A stretch of DNA of 64,000 bases, from positions 26,312,588-26,376,587 of the forward strand of contig OX457070.1 of assembly GCA_949752795.1 (NCBI GenBank), read 5' to 3'. The number at the start of each line of letters is the position of its first letter. The stretch's first letter is position 1. This DNA comes from Hyperoodon ampullatus. Lineage: Eukaryota; Chordata; Mammalia; Artiodactyla; Ziphiidae. Shown one piece after another: positions 24,558 through 35,170 of the stretch. The notes under the pieces are model-generated. The model searched no databases. It was not told where the DNA came from and saw only the letters and a list, made by a program, of their open reading frames with translations. Made by a program: the position numbers and the translations under genes.

Positions 24558-26042
24558 TTTGCTTATGTTACTGTGTTTGGGGTCTCCTTTTTGCCGGCTG
24601 CAGGTTCGTAGTTCCTGTTGTTTTTGGTGTCTGTCCCCAGTGGCTAAGGTTGGTTTAGTGGGTTGTGTAGGTTTCCTGGTCGAGGGGACTAGTGCCTGTG
24701 TTCTGGTGGATGAGGCTGGATCTTGTCTTTCTGGTGGGCAGGTCCACGTCTGGTGGTGTGTTTTGGGGTGTCTGCAGACTTTTTATGATTTTAGGCCACC
24801 TCTCTGCTAATGGGTGGCGTTGTGTTCCTGTCTTGCTAGTTGTTTGGCATAGGGTGTCCAGCACTGTAGCTTGCTGGTCGTTGAGTGAAGCTGGGTGCTG
24901 GTGTTGAGATGGAGATCTCTGGAAGATTTTCGCCGTTTGATATTATGTGGAGCTGGGAGGTCTCTTGTGGACCAGTGTCCTGAAGTTGGCTCTCCCACCT
25001 CAGAGGCACAGTACTGACTCCTGGCTCCTCAATTTGGGATGATTTGTTGTCTATTCATGTATTCCACAGATGCAGGGTACATCAAGTTGATTGTGGAGCT
25101 TTAATCCGCTGCTTCTGAGGCTGCTGGGAGAGGTTTCCCTTTCTCTTCTTTGTTCTCACAGCTCCCGGGTCTCAGCTTTGGATTTGGCCCCGCCTCTGCG
25201 TGTAGGTCGCCGGAGGGCGTCTGTTCTTCGCTCAGACAGGAAAGGGTTAAAGGAGCAGCCTCTTCGGGAACTCTGGCTCACTCAGGCCGGGCGGGAGGGA
25301 GGGGCACGGAGTGCGGGGCGAGCCTGCAGCGGCAGAGGTCGGCGTGACGTTGCACCAGCCCGAGGCGCGCCGTGCGTTCTCCCAGGGAAGCCGCCCCTGG
25401 ATCCCGGGACCCCGGCAGTGGCGGGCTGCTCAGGCTCCCGGAAGGGCGGTGTGGACAGTGACCTGCGCTCGCACACGGGCTTCTTGGCGGCGGCAGCAGC
25501 AGCCCCAGCGTCCCACGCCCGTCACTGGGCTCCGCGCTTTCAGTCGCGACTCGCGCCCGTCTGTGGAGCCCCTTTAAGCAGCGCTCTTAATCCCCTCTCC
25601 TCGCGCAGCAGGAAACCAAGAGGGAAGAACAAGTCTCTTGCCTCTTCGGCAGCTCCAGAGTTTTCCCGGACTCCCTCCCGGCTAGCTGTGGCACATTAGC
25701 CCCCTTCAGGCTGAGTTCTCGCCGCCAGCCCCAGTCCTCTCCCTGCGCTCTGACCGAAGCCCGAGCCTCAGCTTCCAGCGCCGCCCGCCCCGGCGGGCGA
25801 GCAGACAAGCCTCTCGGGCTGGTGAGTGCCGCTCGGCACCGATCCTCTGTGCGGGAATCTCTCCGCTTTGCCCTACCCAGGTATGTGGGGAGTTTCTTGC
25901 CTTTTGGGAGGTCTGGGGTCTTCTGCCAGCGTTCAGTAGGTGTTCTGTAGGAGTTGTTCCACGTGTAGCTGTATTTCTGGTGTATCCGTGAGGAGGAAGG
26001 TGATCTCCGCGTCTTACTCTTCCGCCATCTTACCCGGAAGTC
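24558..26042 (-). promoter_or_regulatory. LINE-1 5'UTR with CpG-rich internal promoter
   Basis: The stretch of about 1.5 kb before ORF1 is GC- and CpG-rich, most strongly at about 25,160-25,850. Mammalian L1 5'UTRs contain an internal RNA polymerase II promoter, and the very first transcribed bases ('aagatggcggaagagtaag') contain an 'aagatggcgg' core like the YY1 site of L1 5' ends in other mammals. CpG richness that has not decayed fits youth. No tandem monomers were seen. Confidence 0.75.
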
Positions 26043-26056
26043 TTCATTATGTTTTT

Positions 26057-26329
26057 AAAAACTGTATCTGAAAGTATTTTCTTTCAGTTGGCAAGTCTCT
26101 CCCATTCAATTATTGTTATGCAGATAGATTTAGTTGTGTCATCTTTTATAGATTCAGATTGCTTTTTAATACCCCCTCATTTTCCCTCATTTACTTTCTG
26201 GTCTGTGTTTTCTTTGTTGTTTCTCCCCAATCCCAACAATTTGAAAAATGTATAATTTTTAGAAATTAATCTTTATCTTTTTACTTATAAATAAATATCC
26301 TTAAGCCTGTGTAAGTCCAAAGTCACTCC
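26057..26329. other. AT-rich stretch, unassigned
   Basis: Old repeat-like sequence, probably the continuation of the host into which the full-length L1 inserted. No gene is seen. Confidence 0.4.
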
Positions 26330-26615
26330 CCTTAGAAACCTAGACACCAACAGAGCAAGACAAAAATTAGAGATACTGATGATCTAAACAATACAATTAA
26401 TAAATTTGATCTATTAGGTATAATAGAACCCTACACCCAACAGAGAATTCACATTCTTTTTGAGCACCAGAAGAACATTTAAACTGGCCGTGAAAGAAGC
26501 TGTAATAAATTTCATAGAATCAATACACAGACCATGTCATCGGCCCCTAATGCCTAATGCACTAAAATTAGAAATTAATAACAAAAGTCATGCTTAAAAA
26601 CACATGCCTCTTGCA
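26330..26615 (+). repeat. Ancient LINE-1 ORF2 fragment
   Basis: Phrases such as 'aattcacattctttttgagc' and 'actaaaattagaaattaat' match the endonuclease-proximal part of ORF2 in old L1 copies. All frames are broken. Confidence 0.55.
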
Positions 26616-26869
26616 TTTTGCTGGTTCTGCTGTCCCCTCTGATCTCTTCTGCCTGCCCCACCCTCATGGATTGCTAGGTGGCTGTGGGAAACTTGAAATT
26701 CTTCTCATTCTACACAGCAATTCAGGTTCTCTAGCCTCTCCTTGAAAACTCAAACCAGTGTAGCATTGCCCCTGTGGACAGCAATGAGAGCCTGTGGTAA
26801 GGAGATTCTACACAGCTAGGGAGGCCAGGCAAGGCTGGACTGCATGAGAGATGCTGAAATGATATCAAC

Positions 26870-27125
26870 AGAGGAGTAGGAGTTACCTTGGCAAAGAGGA
26901 GGTAAGAGTGTGACAGGGAGAGGAAATAGCAGGTGCAAAGGCCCTGTGGCAGGAAGGAGCAAGGTAAAATACAAGAGATGGAAAGGAGGCCGGCTTGACT
27001 AGGCTACTATGAGTCAGGGAGAGGCTGTAGAGGTAGGTTGGCACAAGGTCATTTGGGCCTCACTGGCCAGGCTGAGGATGGCTGCCCTTATTCTAAGAGC
27101 AATGAGAAACCATTATGATTTTTTT
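26870..27125 (-). repeat. L2 LINE remnant
   Basis: The motif 'gcaggtgcaaaggccctgtggc' region and 'gagcaatgagaaaccatta' are typical of reversed L2 3' sequence. A similar, longer L2 lies at 52,830-53,345. Confidence 0.6.
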
Positions 27126-27676
27126 TGTTTTTGTTTTTAATTTGTTATTGTTAAATATAACAGAAATTCAGAAAATCATATAAAGCAAGTGTATCATTTA
27201 ATGAATTACTGTCGAGTAAACATCACAGGTGGGAGGAAACTAAGGAGACATGATGACCAAATGCAATGTGGGATCCTGGATTGCATCTTGGAAAAGAAAA
27301 AATGATGTCAATGGAAAAATTGGTGAAATCTGAATAAAGTCTGTAGTCTAGTTAATGATATTGTACCAAATGTTGGTTTCTTAGTTTGGATGAATGTACC
27401 TGTAAAATGTTAACATTAATGGAAGCTGGGTTAAGGATAAATGGGAACTCTCTGTACTATTTTTGGAGCTTTTCTGTAAACGTAAAATTATCCCCAGAGT
27501 TAAAAAAAAATTAAGCTGACAAATACCAAAAACATCCTCAAATCCAGGAAATAATGTAATTTAAAAGAGCTAACCACCTCACATACTTTTGTAATACTTT
27601 TCTCCTGCTGTTTTTTGGTTTCATTTGACCATGTCTTCACATAACAATGATTTTGTAATATTTTCTAAAGATAGAA
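27126..27676. other. AT-rich stretch, unassigned
   Basis: Old interspersed sequence, with a possible old L1 scrap at about 27,515-27,590 ('acatcctcaaatccaggaaa'). There is no gene. Confidence 0.4.
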
Positions 27677-28739
27677 TAAAAGGTCTTTTCGCCTTCAGAC
27701 TGTGCTACAAAGCTACAGTAATCAAAAGAGTATGGTACCGGCACAAAAGCAGAGATGTAGATCAATGGAACAAAATAGAGAGCCCAGAAATAAATTCATG
27801 CACTTATGGTCAGTTAATCTACAACAAAGGAGGCAAGAATATACAATGGAGAAAAGAGAGACTCTTCAATAAATTGTGCTGGGAAAACGGGACAGCTACA
27901 TGTAAAAGAATGAAATTAGAACATTTTCTCAAACCATATATAAAATTAAACTCAAAAGGGATTGAAGATCTAAATGTAAGGTCAGAAACCATAAAACTCC
28001 TAGGAGAAAACATAGACAGAACACTCTTTGACATAAATTGTAGCAATATTTTTTTTTTGGCTCTGTCTCCTAAGATAAAAGAAATAAAAGCAAAAAATAA
28101 ATGGGACCTAATTAAGCTTAAAATCTTTTGCACAGCAAAGGAAACCATCCACAAAACAAAAAAGACAACTTACTGAATGGGAGAAAATATTTGCAAATGA
28201 TATGACTGATAAGGGGTTAATATCCAAAATACACAGGCAGATCATACAACTCAACATCAAAAACAAACAAACAACCCAATTAAAAAATAAGCAGAAGACC
28301 TGAACAGACATTTTTCCAAAGAAGAAATACAGATGACCAATAGCCACATGAAAAAATGCACAACATTGTTAATCATCAGGGATATGCAAATCAAAACCAC
28401 AATGAGATATCACCTCACACCTGTCAGAACGGCTATTATCAAAAAGACCACAAGTAACAAATGTTGGTGAGGATGTGGAGCAAAGAGAACCCTCGTGCAC
28501 TAAATGTACAAGTGAAAAGGTAATTTGGTGCAGCCACTGTGGAAATGGTACAGAAGTTCCTCAAAAAACTAAAAACAGAACTACCATATGATCCAGCAAT
28601 TCCACTCTTTGGTATATATCTGAAGAAAATGAAGACATTAATTTGAAAAGACATATGAACTCCCAGTGTTCATAGCAGCATGTTTACAATGGCCAAGATA
28701 CGGAAGCAACCTAAATGTCCAAAAATATACATACAATGG

Positions 28740-28843
28740 GTGCTCGTTTCGGCAGCACATATACTAAAATTGGAACAATACAGAGATTAGCATGGCCCCT
28801 GCACAAGGATGACACGCAAATTCGTGAAGCGTTCTATATTTTT
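28740..28843 (+). pseudogene. RNU6-P: U6 snRNA retrocopy forming the 5' half of a chimera
   Basis: Nearly complete U6 from 'gtgctcgtttcggcagcac' to the terminal T run. Against the conserved vertebrate U6 it has about four substitutions (two of them CpG decay) and a 3-nt deletion just after the ACAGAGA box, so catalytic pairing with U2 would be disturbed. No U6 promoter elements (PSE or TATA at the normal spacing) are seen upstream, because the flank is L1 sequence. It is fused directly to L1 text at 28,844 and shares one TSD with it, so it is a retro-derived copy and not a U6 gene. Confidence 0.93.
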
Positions 28844-29805
28844 TAGACATTTCTCCAAAGAAGATATACAGATTGCCAACAAACACATGAAAGAATGCTC
28901 AACATCATTAATCTTTAGAGAAATGCAAATCAAAACTACAATGAGATATCATCTCACCCTGGTCAGAATGGCCATCATCAAAAAATCTAGAAACAATAAA
29001 TGCTGGAGAGGGTGTGGAGGAAGGGGAACCCTCTTGCACTGTTGGTGGGAATGTAAATTGATACAGCCACTATGGAGAACAGTATGGAGTTTCCTTAAAA
29101 AACTAAAAATAGAACTACCATACGACCCAGCAATCCCACTACTGGGCATATACCCCGAGAAAACCATAATTCAAAAAGTCATGTACCACAATGTTCATTG
29201 TAGCTCTACTTACAATAGCCAGGACATGGAAGCAACCTAAGTGTCCATCAACAGATGAATGGATAAAGAAGATGTGGCACATGTATACAATGGAATATTA
29301 CTCAGCCATAAAAAGGAACGAAACTGAGTTATTTGTAGTGAGGTGGATGGACCTAGAGACTGTCATACAGAATGAAGTAAATCAGAAAGAGAAAAAGAAA
29401 TACCATATGCTAATACACATATATGGAATCTAAAAAAAAAGAAAATGGTCAGAAGAACCTAGGGGCAAGACGGGAATAATGATGCAGACCTACTAGAGAA
29501 TGGACTTGAGGATACGGGGAGGGGGAATGGTAAGCTGGGACAAAGTGAGAGAGTGGCATGTACATATATACACTACCAAACATAAAATAGATAGCTAGTG
29601 GGAAGCAGCCGCATAGCACAGGGAGATCAGCTTGGTGCTTTGTGACCACCTAGAGGGGTGGGATAGGGAGGGTGGGAGGGAGGGAGATGCAAAAGGGAAG
29701 AGATGTGGGGACATGTGTCTATGTATAACTGATTCACTTTGTTATAAAGCAGAAACTGACACACCATTGTAAAGCAATTATACTCTAATAAAGATGTTAA
29801 AAAAT
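28844..29805 (+). mobile_element. LINE-1 3' part of the U6-L1 chimeric retrocopy
   Basis: It starts inside the ORF2 C-terminal region at 'tagacatttctccaaag' and runs through the Cys-motif region (frame 28,809-29,240, '[18 protein letters not shown]') and 3'UTR to the canonical 'ctctaataaagatgtt' end. The 13-bp sequence 'atacatacaatgg' precedes U6 (ending at 28,739) and follows the tail (ending at about 29,828). U6 and L1 were therefore inserted together. Confidence 0.92.
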
Positions 29806-30300
29806 ATATATATACATACATACAATGGAATACTACTCAGTTCTAAAAAAGAATGCAATTTTGCCATTTGCAACAACATGGATAGACGTGGAGGATCTTA
29901 TGCTTAGTGAAATAAGTCAGACAGAGAGAGACAAATACTGTATGTTATCACTTATATGTGGAATCTAAAAAATACAGCAAACAAGTGAATATAACAAAAA
30001 AGAAACAGACTCACAGATATAGAGAACAAACTAGTGGTTATGAGAGGAGAGGGAAGGGGTAGGGGCAAGATAGGAGTAGGGGATTAAGAGGTACAAATTA
30101 CTCTGTATAAAATAAATAAGCTAAGAGGATAGATTGTACAGCACAAGGAATATAGCCAATATTTTATAATAACTATAAAAAGAATATAAACTTTAAAAAT
30201 TGTGAATCACTATGTCATACACCTGAAACTTGTATAATCTTATAAATCAACTATATCTCAATAAAAATAAATAAACTAATTAATTTTAAAAGGTCTTTTC

Positions 30301-31176
30301 TTCAAAATAACAGGTAAAACTAAAACCTAGTGTTTAAGGATCGCACTTGGGGGATTTGTCAGGGACGTACACAGCTCAGGTCCCCTCAAGGAAGGACATG
30401 TCTCATAAATTTCCTCCCATCTCTGATGGTTATCATGACCTCGACACTTTTGAAGGGTCCTACTCAGGTATTCTGAAGGATGCCCCTCAATTTGGATTTG
30501 TCTGTTGTTTTTCTCTTGTTTACAAAGCAGCTATGAGTTTTTAGAAAGGCACCGAGGTGAAATGCCCTTATAGCGTTGGGCACATGCTAATAAATATGAT
30601 TTATCACCAGGGATGTTAATCTAGATCACTTGATTAAGGTGGTGTTTGCCAGGTTTTATCACTGTAAAATTTCCATTTTTCATACTCTGTTCTTTGAAGG
30701 TGAGTCTCTGAGTCCAGTCACACACAAGGAGAGGGGAATTAAGTTCCACTTCTTGGAGGGGGCAGTATCTATTAGAATTCTTCTGTGAGGAAGATTTTTC
30801 TCTTCTCCTCATTTGCTTATTTATTCATTCAATCATTTATTGATATAACTTTAGACTCATGGATATTTATTTTATTTTATGGGTTATAATCCAATACTAT
30901 CGTGATATATTTTATTACTCAAATTGTTCCAGCTCTGGCCACTGGGAGTTCTTTCATGTTGGCGCCTGTGCTCTTTTGACACTACCCCTCTACTTCCCCT
31001 GCTTTTCTTCCTGAGGATTTCCTTGTTTTCTGGCTTTACAATATCATACAAGCTCATCTTGTATTTTCCCTGCCCTAGACCTAGAATCAGCCATTTCTCC
31101 AAAGAAATCTCCAGGGAAAGTCTGAGGATTGAAAAGAGAAGAGGGCTGAGAAATAAACCAATGTTAAGAAATGGGG
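30301..31176 (-). repeat. Ancient L1M-type LINE remnant
   Basis: This is the same family as 118-1625, with the shared end 'cagccatttctccaaagaaa' at about 31,090 (compare about 1505). It includes 'ttccagctctggccactggg' and 'atggatatttattttatttt'. It is non-coding. Confidence 0.5.
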
Positions 31177-31394
31177 GGGCTTCCCTGGTGGCGCAGTGGT
31201 TGAGAGCCCGCCTGCCGATGCAGGGAACACGGGTTCGTGCCCTGGTCTGGGAAGATCCCACATGCCACGGAGCGGCTGGGCCCGTGAGCCATGGCCGCTG
31301 AGCCTGCACGTCTGGAGCCTGTGCTCCGCAACAGGAGAGGCCACAACAGTGAGAGGCCCGCGTACCACAAAAAAAAAAAAAAAAAAAAAAAAAG
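31177..31394 (+). mobile_element. CHR-type SINE, short form
   Basis: Complete body from 'gggcttccctggtggcgc' to 'gcgtaccac' plus about 24 A, little diverged from the consensus I infer from this window. It is the first SINE after a 15-kb gap. Confidence 0.9.
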
Positions 31395-31480
31395 GTGGGG
31401 GAAGGAAGAGAAGCCCCTGAAGGAGACCTAGAAGCAGTGAGTGGAGGAAGAGGCAGGGGTAAACGCATAGAAGAGCCCAG

Positions 31481-31686
31481 GGACTTCCCTGGTGGTCCAG
31501 CGGTTAAGACTCCCTCCATGATCCCAATGCAGGGGGCCTGGGTTCGATCCCTGGTCAGGGAACTAGATCCCACATGCTGCAACTAAGAGCCCGCATGACA
31601 CAAATAAAAGATCCCACATGCTGCAACTAAAGATCCTGCATGCTGCAACTAAGACCCGGCACAGCCAAATAAATTAAAAAAAAAAA
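31481..31686 (+). mobile_element. CHR-type SINE with triplicated inner module
   Basis: The head is 'ggacttccctggtggtcc' and the B-box 'gggttcgatccctgg'. The unit 'agatcccacatgctgcaact' appears three times (about 31,566, 31,610 and 31,632, the third as 'agatcctgcatgctgc'). It ends 'cagccaaataaattaaaa'. Confidence 0.85.
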
Positions 31687-32173
31687 GAGCAGGCCCAGAG
31701 GCAGAGAGTGGGGTTGAGGGAGTTTGGAGAAGGGAGTGATTAATGCCAAAGAGAGGTCAAGTAAGATAAAGCCTGAAGGAGGGGCCTGGAATTTTGCAAT
31801 CACAGATGGGGTAGGAGCTTGGAGAGCCAGGCTGCTGTGGTTTGGGGTGTGAATGAGGAAGAAGGGGATAAAGATGAGGAGGGTAAATCATCTTCAGGAA
31901 ACCTGAAGGGAAGGAGGACATGGTACAGACTGATAGACAGGGGGAGTTGTTGTTTTCTCTGTTTTTATTGGGAGAGATGAGCATATTTATATGATGAGAT
32001 GAAGGAGCCAGTGGAGAAGAAACAGAAATGAAGGAGGAGATGGAAGCTTAGGCTGCCCCAAGGCACAGAGAGGAAAATGAAGCACACAGGAAAACCTCTT
32101 TCTCTGAGATAGGAAAAATGCAGGTGGTCATAGGTTTGTAGGTTTGAGGTAGGAATCTGGGAATGAATATTCA
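31687..32173. other. Intergenic stretch, unassigned
   Basis: Purine-rich plus strand with no recognised gene or repeat. Confidence 0.4.
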
Positions 32174-32185
32174 TGCACACTTTTT

Positions 32186-32396
32186 TTTTTTTTTTTTTTT
32201 TTGCGGTACACGGGCCTCTTACTGTTGTGGCCTCTCCCGTTGCGGAGCACAGGCTCCGGACGCGCAGACTCAGCGGCCATGGCTCACGGGTCCAGCTGCT
32301 CCGTGGCATGTGGGATCTTCCCAGACCCGGGCACGAACCCATGTCCCCTGCATCGGCAGGCGGACTCTCAACCACTGCGCCACCAGGGAAGACCTT
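32186..32396 (-). mobile_element. CHR-type SINE, short form
   Basis: Flanked by 'tgcacacttttt' at 32,174-32,185 and 32,397-32,408. Body and T run intact. Confidence 0.92.
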
Positions 32397-32408
32397 TGCA
32401 CACTTTTT

Positions 32409-34175
32409 ATGTAAATGCATGTTTTCATTTCTCTTGGGCATATTTCTAGGAGTGAAATTGCTGGGTCATATGGTAGCTCCTCTGTTTAACAATTTGAGTA
32501 ACTGCCAAAATGTTTTCCAAAGCAGCTGTACCATTTTATATTCCCACCAGCAATGTATGAGGGTTCCAGGGTCTCCACATCCTGACAACACTTGTTATTA
32601 TCTGTCTAGAGGGAGTAAAGTGCTACTTCATTGTGGTTTTGATGTATATCTCCTTAATGGATAATGTTTTGGATACCTTTTCATGTATGTATTGGCTATT
32701 TGTATATCTTCTTTAGGGAAATATCTATTCAAATCATTTGCCCAGGGCTTCCCTGGTGGCGCAGTGGTTGAGAGTCCGCTTACTGAGGTAGGGGACATGG
32801 GTTCATGCCCCGGTCCGGGAAGATCCCACATGCCACAAAGCGGCTGGGCCCATGAGCCATGGCCGCTGAGTCTGTGCGTCCAGAGCCTGTGCTCCACAAT
32901 GGGAGAGGCCACAGCAGTGAGAGGCCCGCATACCGCAAAAAAAAAAAAAAAAAAAAATCATTTGCCCATTTTAAAATTGGGTTGTCTTTATTGTTGAATT
33001 ATGAGTTCTTTAAATATTCTGGATACTAGCCTCATCACATATATGATTTAAAAATATTTTCTCTCATCCCATAGGTTGTCTTTTTACTTTCTTGATGGTG
33101 TTCTTTGAAGGACAAGAGTTTTTAATTTTCATGAAGTCTAGTTTATCTATTTTTTCTTTGGTTGTTTGTGCTTTTGGTATTGTATCTAAGATGGCTTTGC
33201 CTAACCCAAGGTCATGAATATTTACTTCTACATTTTCTTTGAAAAGCTTTATAGTTTTAGTGTTTATATTTAGGTCTATGATCGATTTCGAGTTAACTTT
33301 TGTGTATGGTGTAGCAAAGGGGTTCAACTTAATTCTTTTGCATGCAAATATCCAGCTGTACTAACACCATTTGTTGAAAAGACCATTATTTCCCCATGGA
33401 ATGGTCTTGGCACCTTTATTGAAAAATCAGTCAGCCGTAAATACAAGGGTTTATTTCTGGAATCTCAATTCTATTCCACTGATCTGTGTCTATCCTTATG
33501 CCAGTTACCTCATTGTCTTGATTTGTAGTAAGTTTTGAAATCGGGAAGTGTGAATCCTCCAATTTTGGTTTTCCTTTCCAAGACTTGTTTGGCTATTCTG
33601 GGTCCCTTGCATTTCCATATGATTTCCTGGATCAGCTTGTCAATTTCTGCAAAAACAGCAGCTGGGATATTGATGGGGAATGTGTTGAATCTGCAGGCCA
33701 ATTTGGGGTGTATTGGCATCGTAACAATATTAAGTCTTCCAATTCATGAAAGTGAGATGTCTTTCCATTTAATTAGGTCTTTGTTAATTTCTTTCAATGA
33801 TGTTTTGTAGTTTTCAGTGTACAAATCTTATACTTCTTTTGTTATATTCTATTCATTTCTAAGTACTTTATTCATTTTTATACTTTTATAAATGGAATTG
33901 TTTTAATTTATTTTTAATTTTTCATTGCTAGTGTTTAGAAATACAATTGATTTTAATATATTGATCTTGTGTCCTGTAACCTTCTTGTACCCATTTATTA
34001 GTTCTAATAATTTCTTAGTGGACTCCTTAGGATTTTCTATTTACAAGGTCATGTAATTTGCAAATAGAGATAGTTTTACTCTTCCTTTCCAATCTGGATA
34101 GTTTTATTTTGTTTTCTTGCCTAAGTGCACTAGCTAGAACCTCCAGCACAATGTTAAATAGAAGTCGAGAGTATG
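32409..34175 (-). repeat. Ancient LINE-1 ORF2 remnant, split by a SINE
   Basis: On the minus strand, frames 33,064-33,327 and 33,510-33,719 retain fragments of the ORF2 region downstream of the RT domain ('NTFPINIPAAVFAEIDKL'). The element is clearly older than the full-length L1, with many stops. It is interrupted by the SINE at 32,746-32,954. Confidence 0.75.
32746..32954 (+). mobile_element. CHR-type SINE, short form, with 14-bp TSD
   Basis: 'aaatcatttgccca' is exact at 32,731-32,744 and 32,955-32,968. The body is complete, ending 'cccgcataccgc' plus A-tail. Confidence 0.93.
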
Positions 34176-34449
34176 GCTGTTGTTTGTAAAGATGTCAATT
34201 TTTCTCAAAACAATTTTGCTCACAATTCCAAAAAGCATTAGAGCTCATGTGGATGAATACACAGGTGAGAGTAGCTATAAAAATCTCTGAAAAAAAAAGA
34301 AATGAGTAAAGATTTTCTCTTCTGCTGTATAAAGCATTTAAAAGGCAACAATAATTAAAACAGAACAGCACTGACAAAGATATAAATCTCAGTGGACTAG
34401 AGTACAAAGTTCAGACTCTCTCTATAGTATGTATATAAAAATTATATGA
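34176..34449. other. AT-rich stretch, unassigned
   Basis: Old repeat-like sequence between two L1 remnants of opposite orientation. No gene. Confidence 0.4.
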
Positions 34450-34960
34450 GAAAATCAGTGGCAAAGGGATAGGGTTTTTCAATAAGTATTGGGAAACTTG
34501 GATAGCTGCTGGGGAGAGAAGGTTAGATTTTCACCTCAAATCATTCACCAAAATAGTTTCTAGAAGAATTTAAAGAGAATGAAAGAACAAAGAAAAAGCC
34601 AAACAATATAAAAACTAGAAACACTATGAATGGATATTTATTGGACCTGTGAGTGTGGAAGAACCTAAGCTTGAAACAATGGAAGAAATTCAATGACTTG
34701 ACTACTTAACTTATGTCAAAACATATTTGCAATAAATATAAAAGACAAAGTGTTATTATTAACACAGAAAGGGTTAATATAAATTAATAAGTTAAGGCTT
34801 CAAAGAAAATGGGCATAGACAATAGACAATTCAGAAAATAGACAACTCACTAAAAGAGGAAATATAAATGACTAATAACTGAAAAAATGTTCAATCTCAT
34901 TAGCAATCGAAGAAATGCAAATCAAACAATAAGGAGGTATAACCTTTTGCTTTGAGCAAA
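34450..34960 (+). repeat. Ancient LINE-1 remnant
   Basis: 'tcaataagtattgggaaac' and 'aagaaatgcaaatcaaac' fit the ORF2 C-terminal part of an old plus-strand L1. It is degraded. Confidence 0.55.
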
Positions 34961-35007
34961 GATTTCTAAGATGATATTACTCATCACTGCTTAGAGTATG
35001 TTGAGAT

Positions 35008-35170
35008 AGCTCTCATGCTAACCTTATGAAGTGATTTCCCATTATTAGGTCCATTTTACAACGTGGAAACTGAGACTCTGGGGTTCAGTAATTTGCCGAA
35101 GCTCATACTGCCAGTAAGTGGTGGCACGAGGATTTGAACCCAGGCTGTGTGAGTCTATTACAGTGAAGGG
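35008..35170 (-). repeat. MIR SINE
   Basis: Text such as 'gtccattttacaacgtgg', 'aaactgagactctgggg' and 'gatttgaacccaggctg' is the reversed MIR core and tRNA-like head. Confidence 0.75.

Larger units (their letters stand above)
19449..26042 (-). mobile_element. Full-length LINE-1 with both ORFs intact
   Basis: This roughly 6.6-kb minus-strand element has all parts. The 5'UTR starts at about 26,042 with 'cttccgggtaagatggcgg'. It is followed by ORF1 (24,557-23,664), a 58-bp spacer, ORF2 (23,605-19,787), a roughly 320-bp 3'UTR and a poly(A) tail (T run at about 19,444-19,469). A 14-bp TSD 'ttcattatgttttt' is exact at 19,435-19,448 and 26,043-26,056, and the T run merges with the left copy. Exact TSDs and two undisturbed reading frames mean a young insertion. 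The 3' end lies about 80 bp upstream of the terminus seen in sister copies (see 16,519-16,890). Whether it is still mobile cannot be told from sequence alone. Confidence 0.95.
27691..30286 (+). mobile_element. 5'-truncated LINE-1 (outer), split by a U6-L1 chimera
   Basis: A 14-bp TSD 'taaaaggtcttttc' at 27,677-27,690 and 30,287-30,300 bounds the element. The host part is 27,691-28,739 and 29,806-30,286. It encodes the ORF2 C-terminal third; the frame 27,625-28,176 is open and then breaks with a shift near 28,170. The 3' end is an A- and 'aaat'-rich tail. The insertion at 28,740-29,805 is younger than this copy. Confidence 0.9.

Noticed and set aside
28740..28843. A functional U6 snRNA gene
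   Set aside because: No upstream promoter elements, a 3-nt loss beside the ACAGAGA box, and fusion to L1 with a shared TSD.
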